A model generated the notes under the pieces. That model ran no database searches, was not told where the DNA came from, and saw only the letters and a list, made by a program, of their open reading frames with translations. A DNA stretch of 64,000 bases from Microbulbifer elongatus (GTDB taxonomy: Bacteria > Pseudomonadota > Gammaproteobacteria > Pseudomonadales > Cellvibrionaceae): assembly GCF_021165935.1 (NCBI RefSeq), contig NZ_CP088953.1, forward strand, positions 2,465,501-2,529,500, given 5' to 3'. The translations under genes were made by a program, and so were the position numbers. Positions 33,140 through 41,328 of this stretch are shown here, piece after piece; positions within the stretch are counted from its first letter, which is position 1, and the number at the start of each line of letters is the position of its first letter.

Positions 33140-33224
33140 TCTTGGTGTTCCGCTTGGTGATTCAGGCTGGGGTGCGGCTAAGTGCACGCCGTATGAGGTG
33201 CCGGGCAGCCACGGTAAACTGTTA

Positions 33225-33300
33225 CGAAAAAAATAATATATTGAAAAGTATATTGTTGGAATATATATTTCTCCTGGTTATTGATATATTCCTGGATGGT
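33225..33300. promoter_or_regulatory. AT-rich palindromic control region between bigR and persulfide dioxygenase
   Basis: A sharply AT-rich patch. AATATA-N8-TATATT lies at 33235-33254. GGAATATAT (33258-33266) pairs with ATATATTCC (33284-33292). AATATATATT is itself palindromic at 33260-33269. Expected to hold promoters and ArsR-family operators for both arms; BigR is known to bind TA-rich palindromes. Confidence 0.65.
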
Positions 33301-33315
33301 CTATGAGGCGCTGAC

Positions 33316-34194
33316 ATGGTTACCGCAGATCCCTGTCCACTCGTGCAACCGTTTCTCGATGATGACACCGAGACATGGAGCTATGTGGTCTATGACCGGG
33401 CCGGTGGCAGTGCCGCGGTCATTGATGCGGTTCTTGACTTTGACCAGGCATCCGGGCGTACCAGCACCGACGGCGCCCAGAGAATGGTTGAGTTCGTGCG
33501 CGACAAGGATCTGACCGTGGAATGGATCCTGGAGACCCATGCCCACGCCGACCACCTGTCTGCGGCGCCGTTCATTCGCGAGCAGCTGGGGGGCAAGATC
33601 GCCATCGGCGATCAGATTCGCCAGGTGCAGGGTATCTTCCGTGAGGTGTTCAATCTGGAAAAAACCTTCCTGGTAGACGGCTCCCAGTTCGATCACCTGT
33701 TCCATGACGGCGATATCTTCAAAATCGGTGATCTGGAAGCCCGGGTCATCTATGTTCCCGGGCACACCCCGGCGGACATGGCATGGTTGATTGGCGATGC
33801 GCTGTTTGTAGGCGATACCCTGTTTCTGCCGGACGTGGGCAGCGCACGCTGCGATTTCCCTGGTGGCGATGCCCGTACTCTGTATCAGTCGGTCCAGAAG
33901 CTGCTGTCACTTCCGGAGGAGACCCGCATGTTCATGTGCCACGACTATCCCCCCAATGGGGTCCGCGGGCACGAATGTGAAACCACCGTGGGGGCGCAAA
34001 AGCGCGAGAATATTCATCTGCACCAGGGGGTGACAGAGGAGGAGTTTGTAAAAATGCGCAGTGCCCGCGATGCCACTTTGGGCATGCCACGACTGATTCT
34101 GCCCTCTATCCAGGTCAACATTCGCGCGGGCCAGATGCCACCGGCAGAAGACAACGGCACCGTGTACCTGAAAGTGCCCGTCGACAGGTTGTAA
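33316..34194 (+). CDS. blh: Persulfide dioxygenase, ETHE1/Blh type
   Basis: Metallo-beta-lactamase-fold non-haem iron dioxygenase that oxidises glutathione persulfide to sulfite and GSH. 292 aa. Metal motif H75-x-H77-x-D79-H80 (ETHAHADHLSAA), then PGHTPADMAW, VGDTLF and MCHDYPPNG. Residues 225-292 form the C-terminal extension seen in Blh. The start follows GAGG. In Agrobacterium and Xylella the Blh protein also carries a DUF442 domain; here that domain is a separate downstream gene. Role: sulfide detoxification. Confidence 0.92.
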   Translation: MVTADPCPLVQPFLDDDTETWSYVVYDRAGGSAAVIDAVLDFDQASGRTSTDGAQRMVEFVRDKDLTVEWILETHAHADHLSAAPFIREQLGGKIAIGDQIRQVQGIFREVFNLEKTFLVDGSQFDHLFHDGDIFKIGDLEARVIYVPGHTPADMAWLIGDALFVGDTLFLPDVGSARCDFPGGDARTLYQSVQKLLSLPEETRMFMCHDYPPNGVRGHECETTVGAQKRENIHLHQGVTEEEFVKMRSARDATLGMPRLILPSIQVNIRAGQMPPAEDNGTVYLKVPVDRL

Positions 34195-34268
34195 CGCGCG
34201 GGTTTCGTCTGTTTACAGATATTCATCTTACATCGCAGCCATCGATCGCATTAATTGAGGATACGCAT

Positions 34269-34676
34269 ATGGAGCGCAAGACACTGGACTCTCAGGTAAG
34301 CATTTCCGCAGAGCCCGCCCTCGCGGAGTTTGCCGCGTTGGCCGAGCAGGGGGTGGAAGTGGTCGTATGCAATCGGCCGGAAAACGAGGCGGAAGATAAT
34401 CCCAGTTTCGCCGAGCTCGAAAACGCGGTCTCTGATGCCGGCATGACATTTGTCGCCATCCCGTTTTCCCGAGGGCAGATGCAGCCCCAGCACAGTGAAG
34501 CCTTTGCCGAGCTATTGCGCAGCGGCAAAAAAGTGCATGCGTTCTGCCGTACCGGTAACCGCTCCTGCAATCTCTGGGCAGCGGCCAGCTGCCTGAATGG
34601 AGCAGAGAAACCGCAGTTGCAGCAGGCGGCGCAGAAGGCGGGGTTCGATATCAGCGGAGTGCTGGTGACCTACTGA
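34269..34676 (+). CDS. DUF442 (TIGR01244-type) sulfur-transfer/phosphatase-like protein
   Basis: 135 aa, single domain with a protein-tyrosine-phosphatase-like loop FCRTGNRSCNLWAA (catalytic Cys near residue 97). Homologous domains are fused to persulfide dioxygenase in Blh and CstB. Position 75 nt after the dioxygenase gene suggests a sulfur-relay partner. The sulfurtransferase role is inferred from the family context. Confidence 0.85.
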   Translation: MERKTLDSQVSISAEPALAEFAALAEQGVEVVVCNRPENEAEDNPSFAELENAVSDAGMTFVAIPFSRGQMQPQHSEAFAELLRSGKKVHAFCRTGNRSCNLWAAASCLNGAEKPQLQQAAQKAGFDISGVLVTY

Positions 34677-34771
34677 TCGGGTCCGGCAGTCATTGAAAAA
34701 TCAAGGATGCGAAAGCAGGTATTGAGGAGCGAGCCGGTGAATCAGGTATTTGATCGCAGTGCGGAGCTGGT

Positions 34772-36523
34772 GTGGTACCTTTCCTGAACCACACTGTTCC
34801 GGCTACGCAGTGGCTGCGCGAATATTCTCTGGGCACCCTGCAGCGGGATCTGTTGGCGGCGGTTGTCGTCACCATCATGCTGATTCCGCAATCCCTTGCC
34901 TACGCCCTACTGGCTGGTGTTCCGGCCGAAGTGGGGCTTTACGCTAGTATTGCGCCGCTGATGGTTTATGCGCTGTTCGGCAGCAGCCGCACTCTGTCTG
35001 TAGGGCCTGTGGCGGTGGCCTCGCTGATGAGTGCCACAGCCCTGAGTCAGGTGGCCGCGCAGAACACGGCGGATTATCTGCTGGCGGCGACGCTACTGGC
35101 GCTATTGTCGGGCCTGTTCCTATTACTGCTGGGGGTGCTGCGTCTCGGTTTTCTCGCCAACTTCCTTTCTCACCCGGTCATTTCCGGGTTTATCACCGCC
35201 TCGGGAATCCTGATAGCGTTCAGTCAGCTCAAGCATCTGACGGGTGTCACTGCCCAGGGAGACAGCCTGCCGGAGCTGCTTCTGTCGATGCTCGCCGGTG
35301 CAGAGAGCATCAATCCATATTCGCTCTTACTGGGCGCGGCGGTAATCATATTCCTGATCTGGTCGCGCGGTGCGGCAGCGCGGTTTCTACAGTACTTTTC
35401 GCTGTCGGAGAATACCGCGGCAATGTTGGTAAAAGCCGCGCCGATCATTGGCGTGATCGCAACCATACTGATCGCCAGCGGTTGGGATCTTGAAGGGAAG
35501 GGAGTGAAACTGGTGGGGGCAATCCCCAGTGGCCTGCCACAGCTGGTATGGCCCAGTTTCACGTTGGAGTTGATCCAGCAGCTGCTGATGCCCGCCATCA
35601 TGATTTCCATTATCGGCTATGTGGAGTCGATTTCGGTTGGAAAAACCCTGGCGGTCAGACGCCGGCAGAAAATCGATATGAACCGGGAATTGATCGGTCT
35701 GGGGGCGGCGAACTTGGCTTCGGGCTTCTCCGGCGGTTTTCCGGTCACCGGGGGATTCTCCCGTTCGGTGGTCAACTTCGATGCCGGTGCAGAAACCCAG
35801 ATGGCGAGTGTATTCACTGCTTTCGGGATAGCGCTTGCGGCCATGTTTCTTACCCCGTTTCTTTATTACCTACCCAAGGCAACTCTGGCGGCGACCATTA
35901 TTGTCGCCGTGTTATCCCTGGTGGATTTCTCCATTCTGAAAAAGACCTGGCACTATGCCCCCAGGGATTTCGTCGCGGTATTGACCACCATTGTGGTGAC
36001 CCTGCTGTTTGGGGTAGAGGCGGGGGTGTCCTGTGGTGTGCTGGCCTCGATCGTGCTGTTCCTGTACCGCACCTCCAGGCCGCATATTGCGGAAGTGGGA
36101 CTGGTTGAAGGTACCGAGCATTTTCGCAATATCCAGCGGCATCAGGTGCACACCCTGCCGCAGATCCTGAGCATCCGCATGGATGAAAGCCTGATGTTTT
36201 CCAATGCGGCGTTTCTGGAAGACCGGATGTACGCCGACATCGCCGGGACACCGGAAGTGAGACACGTCATTCTGGTGTGCAGTGCGGTCAACGAAATCGA
36301 CTGGAGCGCTCTGGAAACTCTCGAATCCATCAACGCGCGACTGCGGGCCGCTGGAATCTACTTTCACCTGTCCGAGGTCAAAGGGCCCGTGATGGATGCG
36401 TTGTCGAGGAGTGGTTTTGTACAGCGCTTGTCAGGGGAGATATTCTTTACCCAGTATCAGGCCTTTACGACATTGAGTGAAACTCTGGGTAGCGGTCCGC
36501 CCGCTCAGTGGGAGAACAGATAG
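34772..36523 (+). CDS. SulP-family anion transporter with STAS domain (second copy)
   Basis: 583 aa, GTG start behind GCGGAG. SulP core IPQSLAYALLAGVPAEVGLYAS and FSGGFPVTGGFSRSVVNFDAGA, with a C-terminal STAS domain (VILVCSAVNEIDWSALETL). It is paralogous along its whole length to the SulP at 30121-31854, so one transporter caps each arm of the sulfide module. Probable substrate is sulfite or sulfate produced by the dioxygenase, not shown by sequence. Its last 19 nt overlap the convergent DUF1415 gene. Confidence 0.9.
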   Translation: MVPFLNHTVPATQWLREYSLGTLQRDLLAAVVVTIMLIPQSLAYALLAGVPAEVGLYASIAPLMVYALFGSSRTLSVGPVAVASLMSATALSQVAAQNTADYLLAATLLALLSGLFLLLLGVLRLGFLANFLSHPVISGFITASGILIAFSQLKHLTGVTAQGDSLPELLLSMLAGAESINPYSLLLGAAVIIFLIWSRGAAARFLQYFSLSENTAAMLVKAAPIIGVIATILIASGWDLEGKGVKLVGAIPSGLPQLVWPSFTLELIQQLLMPAIMISIIGYVESISVGKTLAVRRRQKIDMNRELIGLGAANLASGFSGGFPVTGGFSRSVVNFDAGAETQMASVFTAFGIALAAMFLTPFLYYLPKATLAATIIVAVLSLVDFSILKKTWHYAPRDFVAVLTTIVVTLLFGVEAGVSCGVLASIVLFLYRTSRPHIAEVGLVEGTEHFRNIQRHQVHTLPQILSIRMDESLMFSNAAFLEDRMYADIAGTPEVRHVILVCSAVNEIDWSALETLESINARLRAAGIYFHLSEVKGPVMDALSRSGFVQRLSGEIFFTQYQAFTTLSETLGSGPPAQWENR

Positions 36524-37068
36524 GGGAACAGTCGCTTCCTTTCCGCATCCGTGAGCGACTCTACCCGCAGGATATTGTTGTGGGGAATAGACTCCGGATC
36601 CGGATAATTTTTCAGTCCGCGTTCCAGGCTCGCTTCCCGCAGAATATGCAAAATAGGGTAGGGGGCGCGGTTGGTAAGGTTCTCCGCATCGTCCGGTTGT
36701 GTGTCGGCAAACTGGTAGTGGGGGTGAAAACTGGCGATCTGGTAGATGCCCTCATAACCCTGCCGCTTGAGCAGCCACTCGGCATCGTCGAGGAAAAAGT
36801 TGTAATCGTGAAAGTCCTGCAGCTGGGTGGGCAGGATCAGCAGGGTGGTTTCCACCTCTTCTTCCGTGCAGCGGTCCAGTACCTGAAATTCCTGCAGTAA
36901 CTCCTCCAGCAAAATTTCCGTGCACTTTTCCGCGGCGGCGTCGCTCACCACGTAACGGATCTGCCCGGCGCGCAGCGGCTTGCGGGCAAAGGGGCACAGG
37001 TTCAGCCCCACCACGACCTCATTCAGCCACTGCTCGACCTGGGCGATAACTGGATCGCTGTCTGTCAT
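36505..37068 (-). CDS. DUF1415 family protein
   Basis: 187 aa soluble protein. The conserved start VEQWLNEVVVGLNLCPFARKPL and the middle FLDDAEWLLKRQGYEGIYQIASFHPHYQFADT are family features. Function unknown. It begins 16 nt after the end of the upstream DUF2058 gene in the same direction, and overlaps the convergent sulP by 19 nt. Confidence 0.87.
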   Translation of the reverse strand: MTDSDPVIAQVEQWLNEVVVGLNLCPFARKPLRAGQIRYVVSDAAAEKCTEILLEELLQEFQVLDRCTEEEVETTLLILPTQLQDFHDYNFFLDDAEWLLKRQGYEGIYQIASFHPHYQFADTQPDDAENLTNRAPYPILHILREASLERGLKNYPDPESIPHNNILRVESLTDAERKRLFPYLFSH

Positions 37069-37084
37069 CTCACTGAGCGTCCGC

Positions 37085-37633
37085 TTACCACATCAGGTCA
37101 TCGGGGATTTCATAGCCCGCATAGGGGTCGTCTTCGTCCGGTGCTGCACTGCTGTTTTCCGGTGGCTGCACCACCATGGCGGGATTGCGCTCGGCAATCT
37201 TTTCGGCCACGACCTTGGGCACCAGCTCGAACTGTTCGCCCTCACCGACGATCAGTAGCCGGCCTGCGATCAGGTGGTCCTGCACCGCGGCGGAGACATA
37301 GATTTTTTTGACTTTCTTGTCGAAGGTAAAGTGGTAGGCAATATCGTCTTTACCGTTGGCGCCCTTGGGCTGCTTGTTGCGCTCGATCAGCTGTTTGACC
37401 TGGGCCTGGATCGCCTTCTCCTGAGCGGCCGCCTCACGCTGGGCATTCAGTTCCCGGTCTTTGGCCACCTTGGCTGCACGGGCCTGCTCCGCTGCCAGTT
37501 TGGCCTCGTCCACCTGACCTTCGCCAGATTTCTTGGCCACTTTGTTCTGTTTGCGCTTTTCTTTGCTGATTTGCTTGGCTTTCTTGCCGTCTACCAGACC
37601 TGCCTTGAGCAGTTGATCCTGGAGTGATGCCAT
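37085..37633 (-). CDS. DUF2058 family protein (YaiL-like)
   Basis: 182 aa nucleoprotein-like protein. The highly basic N terminus (SLQDQLLKAGLVDGKKAKQISKEKRKQ), a charged coiled coil to about residue 90, and a C-terminal domain (YHFTFDKKVKKIYVS, LIVGEGEQFELVP) match YaiL/DUF2058. Function unknown, probably nucleic-acid associated. It is followed by DUF1415 with 16 nt between. Confidence 0.88.
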   Translation of the reverse strand: MASLQDQLLKAGLVDGKKAKQISKEKRKQNKVAKKSGEGQVDEAKLAAEQARAAKVAKDRELNAQREAAAQEKAIQAQVKQLIERNKQPKGANGKDDIAYHFTFDKKVKKIYVSAAVQDHLIAGRLLIVGEGEQFELVPKVVAEKIAERNPAMVVQPPENSSAAPDEDDPYAGYEIPDDLMW

Positions 37634-37746
37634 GGGGGTCTACCTGATGGGAACGTTCAGGCGGGAATTCTAGCGGATTTTGGTTGGGGATCGCAGTAGG
37701 GAAACTGCTATTGCGATGGTGGGTAATGTGATTATGTGGGCTTGAA

Positions 37747-37858
37747 GGTGGCTCTGCCGGTACAGGCTTGCAAGACCTTCCGCGAGAGGGACCTCGCGGA
37801 AGAGCCCCCATGGATGGGTTCACGGCGTGTATTGCAAGCCTGTACCGGCAGAGTCACC
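37747..37858. repeat. Variable-arm hairpin element, copy 1
   Basis: A 58-nt core (37773-37830) is enclosed by 27-nt arms (37747-37773 and 37832-37858) that are complementary at 26 of 27 positions. Within the core are a perfect 10-bp hairpin (CTTCCGCGAG / CTCGCGGAAG, 37777-37786 with 37793-37802) and a smaller CCCA-N4-TGGG hairpin (37807-37818), so the whole could fold into a three-way junction. Copy 2 (40414-40530) has the same core and unrelated arms. It sits between yceI and the DUF2058 gene. Confidence 0.9.
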
Positions 37859-37890
37859 GCCACAAAACTTAATTTATGGCGATGAACTTA

Positions 37891-38469
37891 CTATTTCTGC
37901 TCAAACACCAGACTGGTAGTCACCGGCACCATCGGGCTGATGCTATCCAGGCCAGCCACTTCGCGCAGCTTCTCGATACCTTCGAGCAGCTTGTAATCAC
38001 CGGCATTGAGCAGAATGGGCGCCTTGGTGGTGACCAGCAGGCTGCCGCCTTCCAGACCGGTAACATGAAGCTTGGCCTTGTGGGTTTTGGACTCGCCGTG
38101 GATCGCGACAGTAACATCCGCGTTCACCGACATGGTCTGACCGGGCTTCAGGGCCTTCAGTTTCGCGGCATCCACACTGGTGGAAACTGTCGCCTCGGCG
38201 AATTTCGCCGTCTCGAAGAGCATTTTCTGCATCCGCTCGTTGCGGATCGGGATGTTGGTCTCCACGCTGGCCAGGTCGATGGTCACTTCCGCCTTACCCT
38301 CGTCGGAAATGGCACCGCTCACGCTCTTGAAAAAGTGGGTCTCGGCAATGGTGCTTTTTTTGACGGATACGAAATTGACACTGGAGTCATCACCGGCCAG
38401 CTGCCAGTCAGCGAACGCGGAAACGGGCAGAGCAAGTAGGGATGCCAGGGCAATGGACTTTAAAGTCAT
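37891..38469 (-). CDS. yceI: YceI-family periplasmic lipid-binding protein
   Basis: 192 aa with a signal peptide (LALPVSAFA, cleavage near residue 20). The lipocalin-like YceI beta-barrel shows the pattern WQLAGDDSSVNFVSVKKSTIAETHFFKSVSG and TVAIHGESKTHKAKLHVTG. Relatives bind polyisoprenoids or quinone-like lipids. It is flanked by the two copies of the hairpin element, with ahpF upstream. Confidence 0.9.
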   Translation of the reverse strand: MTLKSIALASLLALPVSAFADWQLAGDDSSVNFVSVKKSTIAETHFFKSVSGAISDEGKAEVTIDLASVETNIPIRNERMQKMLFETAKFAEATVSTSVDAAKLKALKPGQTMSVNADVTVAIHGESKTHKAKLHVTGLEGGSLLVTTKAPILLNAGDYKLLEGIEKLREVAGLDSISPMVPVTTSLVFEQK

Positions 38470-38628
38470 GGTGATTCTCCTGTTTCAGACTCGGTAGTGA
38501 GACCGGGGTTTAATCCATACACAGACTGTGTCGACCAGAATCGACCAATCGGTTTCAGGTGAGAAACATTATCAGTCACTGTGGTTACTGGCCAGTGAAA
38601 GTCAGCGAATAGTAGTAAAAACTGCAAA

Positions 38629-38653
38629 GAAAAAAAGCCGGCTAGGGCCGGCT
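38629..38653 (-). terminator. Intrinsic terminator of ahpF
   Basis: AGCCGGC / GCCGGCT stem with a 4-nt loop. On the minus strand it is followed by a T run. Two more hairpins lie between it and ahpF (38681-38699, GATGGGA / TCCCATC; 38709-38737, CCGGGCGC / GCGCCCGG). These account for the 304-nt space between yceI and ahpF, where I see no gene. Confidence 0.8.
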
Positions 38654-38773
38654 AAAGGTTGAGGATGGTTCCCAGTGGGGGATGGGAGGGGTTCCCATCG
38701 GGGAGAGGCCGGGCGCCGCTGGGAGGCCAGCGCCCGGTGTTGCGATATCGCGCCGAGGCAGGTGTGGCGCCAC

Positions 38774-40369
38774 TCAGCTCGCCAGTGACAGCGACGCATT
38801 CGCTGTCGCGGCATTTTCATCCGGTACCGAATGGCGGATCAGGTGATCAAAGGCGCCCAGGGCGGCGGTAGCGCCGGCACCCATGGAGATCACAATCTGT
38901 TTGTAGGGCACGGTGGTAGCGTCCCCCGCGGCGAACACACCGGGTACGGACGTGGCACCGCGGCTGTCGATCACAATTTCACCAACTCGGTTCATTTCCA
39001 CGCCGCTGCCCTTCAGAAACTCGGTGTTGGGTACCAGGCCGATCTGCACAAATACTCCCGCCAGTTCCAGCTTCCTGCGCTCACCGCTGACGCGGTCGGT
39101 GTATTGCAGGCCGTTGACCTTGCTGCCGTCGCCGAGCACTTCGGTGGTCTGGGCGTTGGTGATGATGTCCACATTCGGCATGGAGCGCGCCTTGCGTACC
39201 AGTACCTCGTCAGCGCGCAAGGTGTCGGCAAATTCCAGCACCGTGACCTGCTTGACGATACCGGCGAGATCAATGGCCGCTTCGATACCGGAGTTGCCGC
39301 CGCCGATCACCGCCACGTGCTTGCCCTTGAAGAAGGGGCCGTCACAGTGCGGACAGTAAGCCACGCCACGGGTTTTGTATTCCGCTTCACCAGGGACTCC
39401 CAGCTCGCGCCAGCGGGCACCGGTGGCCAGCACCACGGACTTACTGGCCAGGGTAGCGCCGCTCTCCATTTGCAGCTCGATCAACTGTTTTCGTTGAAGG
39501 TCGGCCGCCCGCTGCCCGGTAATGATGTCCACACCGTACTCTTTCACGTGCTGCTCGAGGCTGGCGGCCAGCTTCGGGCCTTCGGTGTAGGGCACGGAAA
39601 TAAAGTTTTCGATACCCACGGTATCCATGACCTGGCCACCGAAGCGCTCCGCCACCAGAGCGGTGCGAATGCCTTTGCGCGCGGCATAGATCGCCGCTGC
39701 GGCACCGGCGGGGCCGCCACCGAGCACCAGTACGTCGTAGGGCTCGCGCCTGTTCAACTCTTCCGCTTTGCGGGCCTCGGCACCGGTGTCGATCTTTGCC
39801 ACGATTTCTTCCAGGCCCATGCGGCCCTGGCCGAAGTGTTCACCGTTCAGGTAGACCGCGGGCACCGCCATGATCTGGCGCTCGTCCACTTCGTCCTGGA
39901 ACAGGGCACCGTCGATCATTTCGTGAGTGATGTTCGGGTTCAGGTTTGCCATCAGGTTCAGTGCCTGGACCACGTCCGGGCAATTCTGGCAAGACAGTGA
40001 AATATAGGTTTCAAAGTGGAATTCACCTTGGATATTGCGAATCTGCTCCAGCAGTTCCGGATCCGCTTTGGACGGGTGGCCGCCGGCCTGCAGGAGGGCG
40101 AGCACCAGGGAGGTGAATTCGTGTCCCATGGGGATGCCGGCGAAACTGACGCGCGGGGCTTCTCCGGCGGGCGCGATGGCCATGCTCGGGGTGCGCTTGC
40201 GGCTCTCCTGTTGCAGCTCAATTTGGCTGGAGAGGCCGGCGATTTCGCTGGCGAGGTTGTTCAGTTCAACAGCCTTGGGGCTGCTGTCGGCGGACACACT
40301 GATCTGGATCGGAGTGACGATATTCTGCAGATAGGTGTCCAATTGTTTCTTTACGTTTGCGTCCAACAT
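38774..40369 (-). CDS. ahpF: Alkyl hydroperoxide reductase subunit F
   Basis: NADH-dependent flavoprotein disulfide reductase that recycles AhpC. 531 aa. The N-terminal double-thioredoxin domain carries CQNC (near 128-131). The FAD domain has [12 protein letters not shown], the redox CPHC (near 345-348), an NAD loop [11 protein letters not shown], and the C-terminal FAD motif GVFAAGDAT. All elements are intact. It follows ahpC on the minus strand, with hairpin copy 2 in the gap. Confidence 0.97.
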   Translation of the reverse strand: MLDANVKKQLDTYLQNIVTPIQISVSADSSPKAVELNNLASEIAGLSSQIELQQESRKRTPSMAIAPAGEAPRVSFAGIPMGHEFTSLVLALLQAGGHPSKADPELLEQIRNIQGEFHFETYISLSCQNCPDVVQALNLMANLNPNITHEMIDGALFQDEVDERQIMAVPAVYLNGEHFGQGRMGLEEIVAKIDTGAEARKAEELNRREPYDVLVLGGGPAGAAAAIYAARKGIRTALVAERFGGQVMDTVGIENFISVPYTEGPKLAASLEQHVKEYGVDIITGQRAADLQRKQLIELQMESGATLASKSVVLATGARWRELGVPGEAEYKTRGVAYCPHCDGPFFKGKHVAVIGGGNSGIEAAIDLAGIVKQVTVLEFADTLRADEVLVRKARSMPNVDIITNAQTTEVLGDGSKVNGLQYTDRVSGERRKLELAGVFVQIGLVPNTEFLKGSGVEMNRVGEIVIDSRGATSVPGVFAAGDATTVPYKQIVISMGAGATAALGAFDHLIRHSVPDENAATANASLSLAS

Positions 40370-40413
40370 CGGTGTGTCCTGAAATTCGGGTATTTATCAG
40401 AGGTTGTGGTGAA

Positions 40414-40530
40414 GGCGCCGATGCCGGGTGCTCTCTTGTGAGACCTTCCGCGAGAGGGACCTCGCGGAAGAGCCCCCAGGGATGGGTTCACGGCGTGTCT
40501 CACAAGAGAGCACCCGGTAGCGGCGGCGCC
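40414..40530. repeat. Variable-arm hairpin element, copy 2
   Basis: The 58-nt core (40441-40498) differs from copy 1 at one base (G40479 versus T37811). The inner arms are 20 nt and perfectly complementary (40424-40443 with 40498-40517) but share no meaningful sequence with the copy 1 arms. A further GGCGCCG / CGGCGCC pair (40414-40420 with 40524-40530) extends the stem across an internal loop. It lies between ahpC and ahpF in the same orientation relative to transcription as copy 1. Confidence 0.92.
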
Positions 40531-40585
40531 ACTGAACTCTATTCAGAGCTCTGAATTGTTGCGGGCCGAAGCCCGCTGTGGATGG

Positions 40586-41152
40586 TTAGATCTTGCCAAC
40601 AAGATCCAGAGACGGTGCCAGAGTTTCTTCACCTTCTTTCCACTTGGCCGGGCAGACTTCACCCGGATGGGCGGCGACGTACTGGGCGGCTTTGATCTTG
40701 CGCAGCAGGTCCTGGGCGTCGCGGCCAATACCGCCGGCGTTGATCTCAACGATCTGAATACGGCCTTCCGGGTCGATCACGAAGGTACCGCGGTCTGCGA
40801 TGCCTTCTTCCTCGATCATCACACCGAAGTTGCGGGTGATGGTGCCGGTGGGGTCGCCGATCATCGGGAATTGAATCTTGCCGATGGTGTCGGAAGTGTC
40901 GTGCCACGCTTTGTGGGTGAAGTGGGTGTCGGTGGAGACGGAGTAGATCTCAACGCCCAGCTTCTGGAATTCGGCGTAGTTGTCCGCCAGGTCGCCCAGC
41001 TCGGTGGGGCACACGAAGGTGAAGTCCGCCGGGTAGAAGAAGACCACAGACCACTTGCCTTTCAGGTCCGCGTCAGACACATCGAAGAAGTCACCAGACT
41101 GGTAAGCCTTGGCGTTGAACGGTTTGATTTCGCTGTTGATGTAGTTAGCCAT
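40586..41152 (-). CDS. ahpC: Alkyl hydroperoxide reductase subunit C (peroxiredoxin)
   Basis: Two-cysteine peroxiredoxin that scavenges hydrogen peroxide and organic hydroperoxides. 188 aa, full length. The peroxidatic Cys lies in [14 protein letters not shown] and the resolving Cys in [11 protein letters not shown] strong ribosome site (AGGAGATAAGGA) precedes the start. It is first in the ahpC-ahpF pair and likely responds to peroxide through the OxyR-like site at 41264-41300. Confidence 0.98.
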   Translation of the reverse strand: MANYINSEIKPFNAKAYQSGDFFDVSDADLKGKWSVVFFYPADFTFVCPTELGDLADNYAEFQKLGVEIYSVSTDTHFTHKAWHDTSDTIGKIQFPMIGDPTGTITRNFGVMIEEEGIADRGTFVIDPEGRIQIVEINAGGIGRDAQDLLRKIKAAQYVAAHPGEVCPAKWKEGEETLAPSLDLVGKI

Positions 41153-41263
41153 GGTATTTCCTTATCTCCTGAGAGAATGTTTGCCCGTTGTTTCAGGTAT
41201 CTGTTTCGGGCGTGGGTTATCGGGTACGGGGGAAATACTATTGGATCGCTGCTTCTGATAAAA

Positions 41264-41300
41264 ATTATTGATTTTAATGGGTGTGATTGCCCTGCGCTAT
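41264..41300 (-). promoter_or_regulatory. Candidate OxyR-type site upstream of ahpC
   Basis: Read on the minus strand: ATAG-N7-CAAT-N7-ATTA-N7-TAAT, giving four half-sites at exactly the 11-bp period of the OxyR motif (ATAG-N7-CTAT repeated). Eleven of 16 specified bases match. A possible -10 TAGTAT follows downstream at about 41236-41241. The site is imperfect. Confidence 0.45.
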
Positions 41301-41328
41301 CTGTGTATTGGTTTTGATAGCCTGATCG

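Noticed and set aside
38666..38699. Direct repeat GGTTCCCA near the ahpF terminator as a CRISPR-like or tandem array
   Set aside because: Only two imperfect copies within a terminator-rich spacer; better explained by hairpins.
38831..40000. 389-codon open frame antisense to ahpF
   Set aside because: Low-complexity His/Gly-rich translation opposite an intact ahpF.
37747..40530. The two hairpin elements as a composite transposon around yceI and ahpF
   Set aside because: No transposase, no target duplications, and the elements sit in intergenic spaces of resident housekeeping genes.
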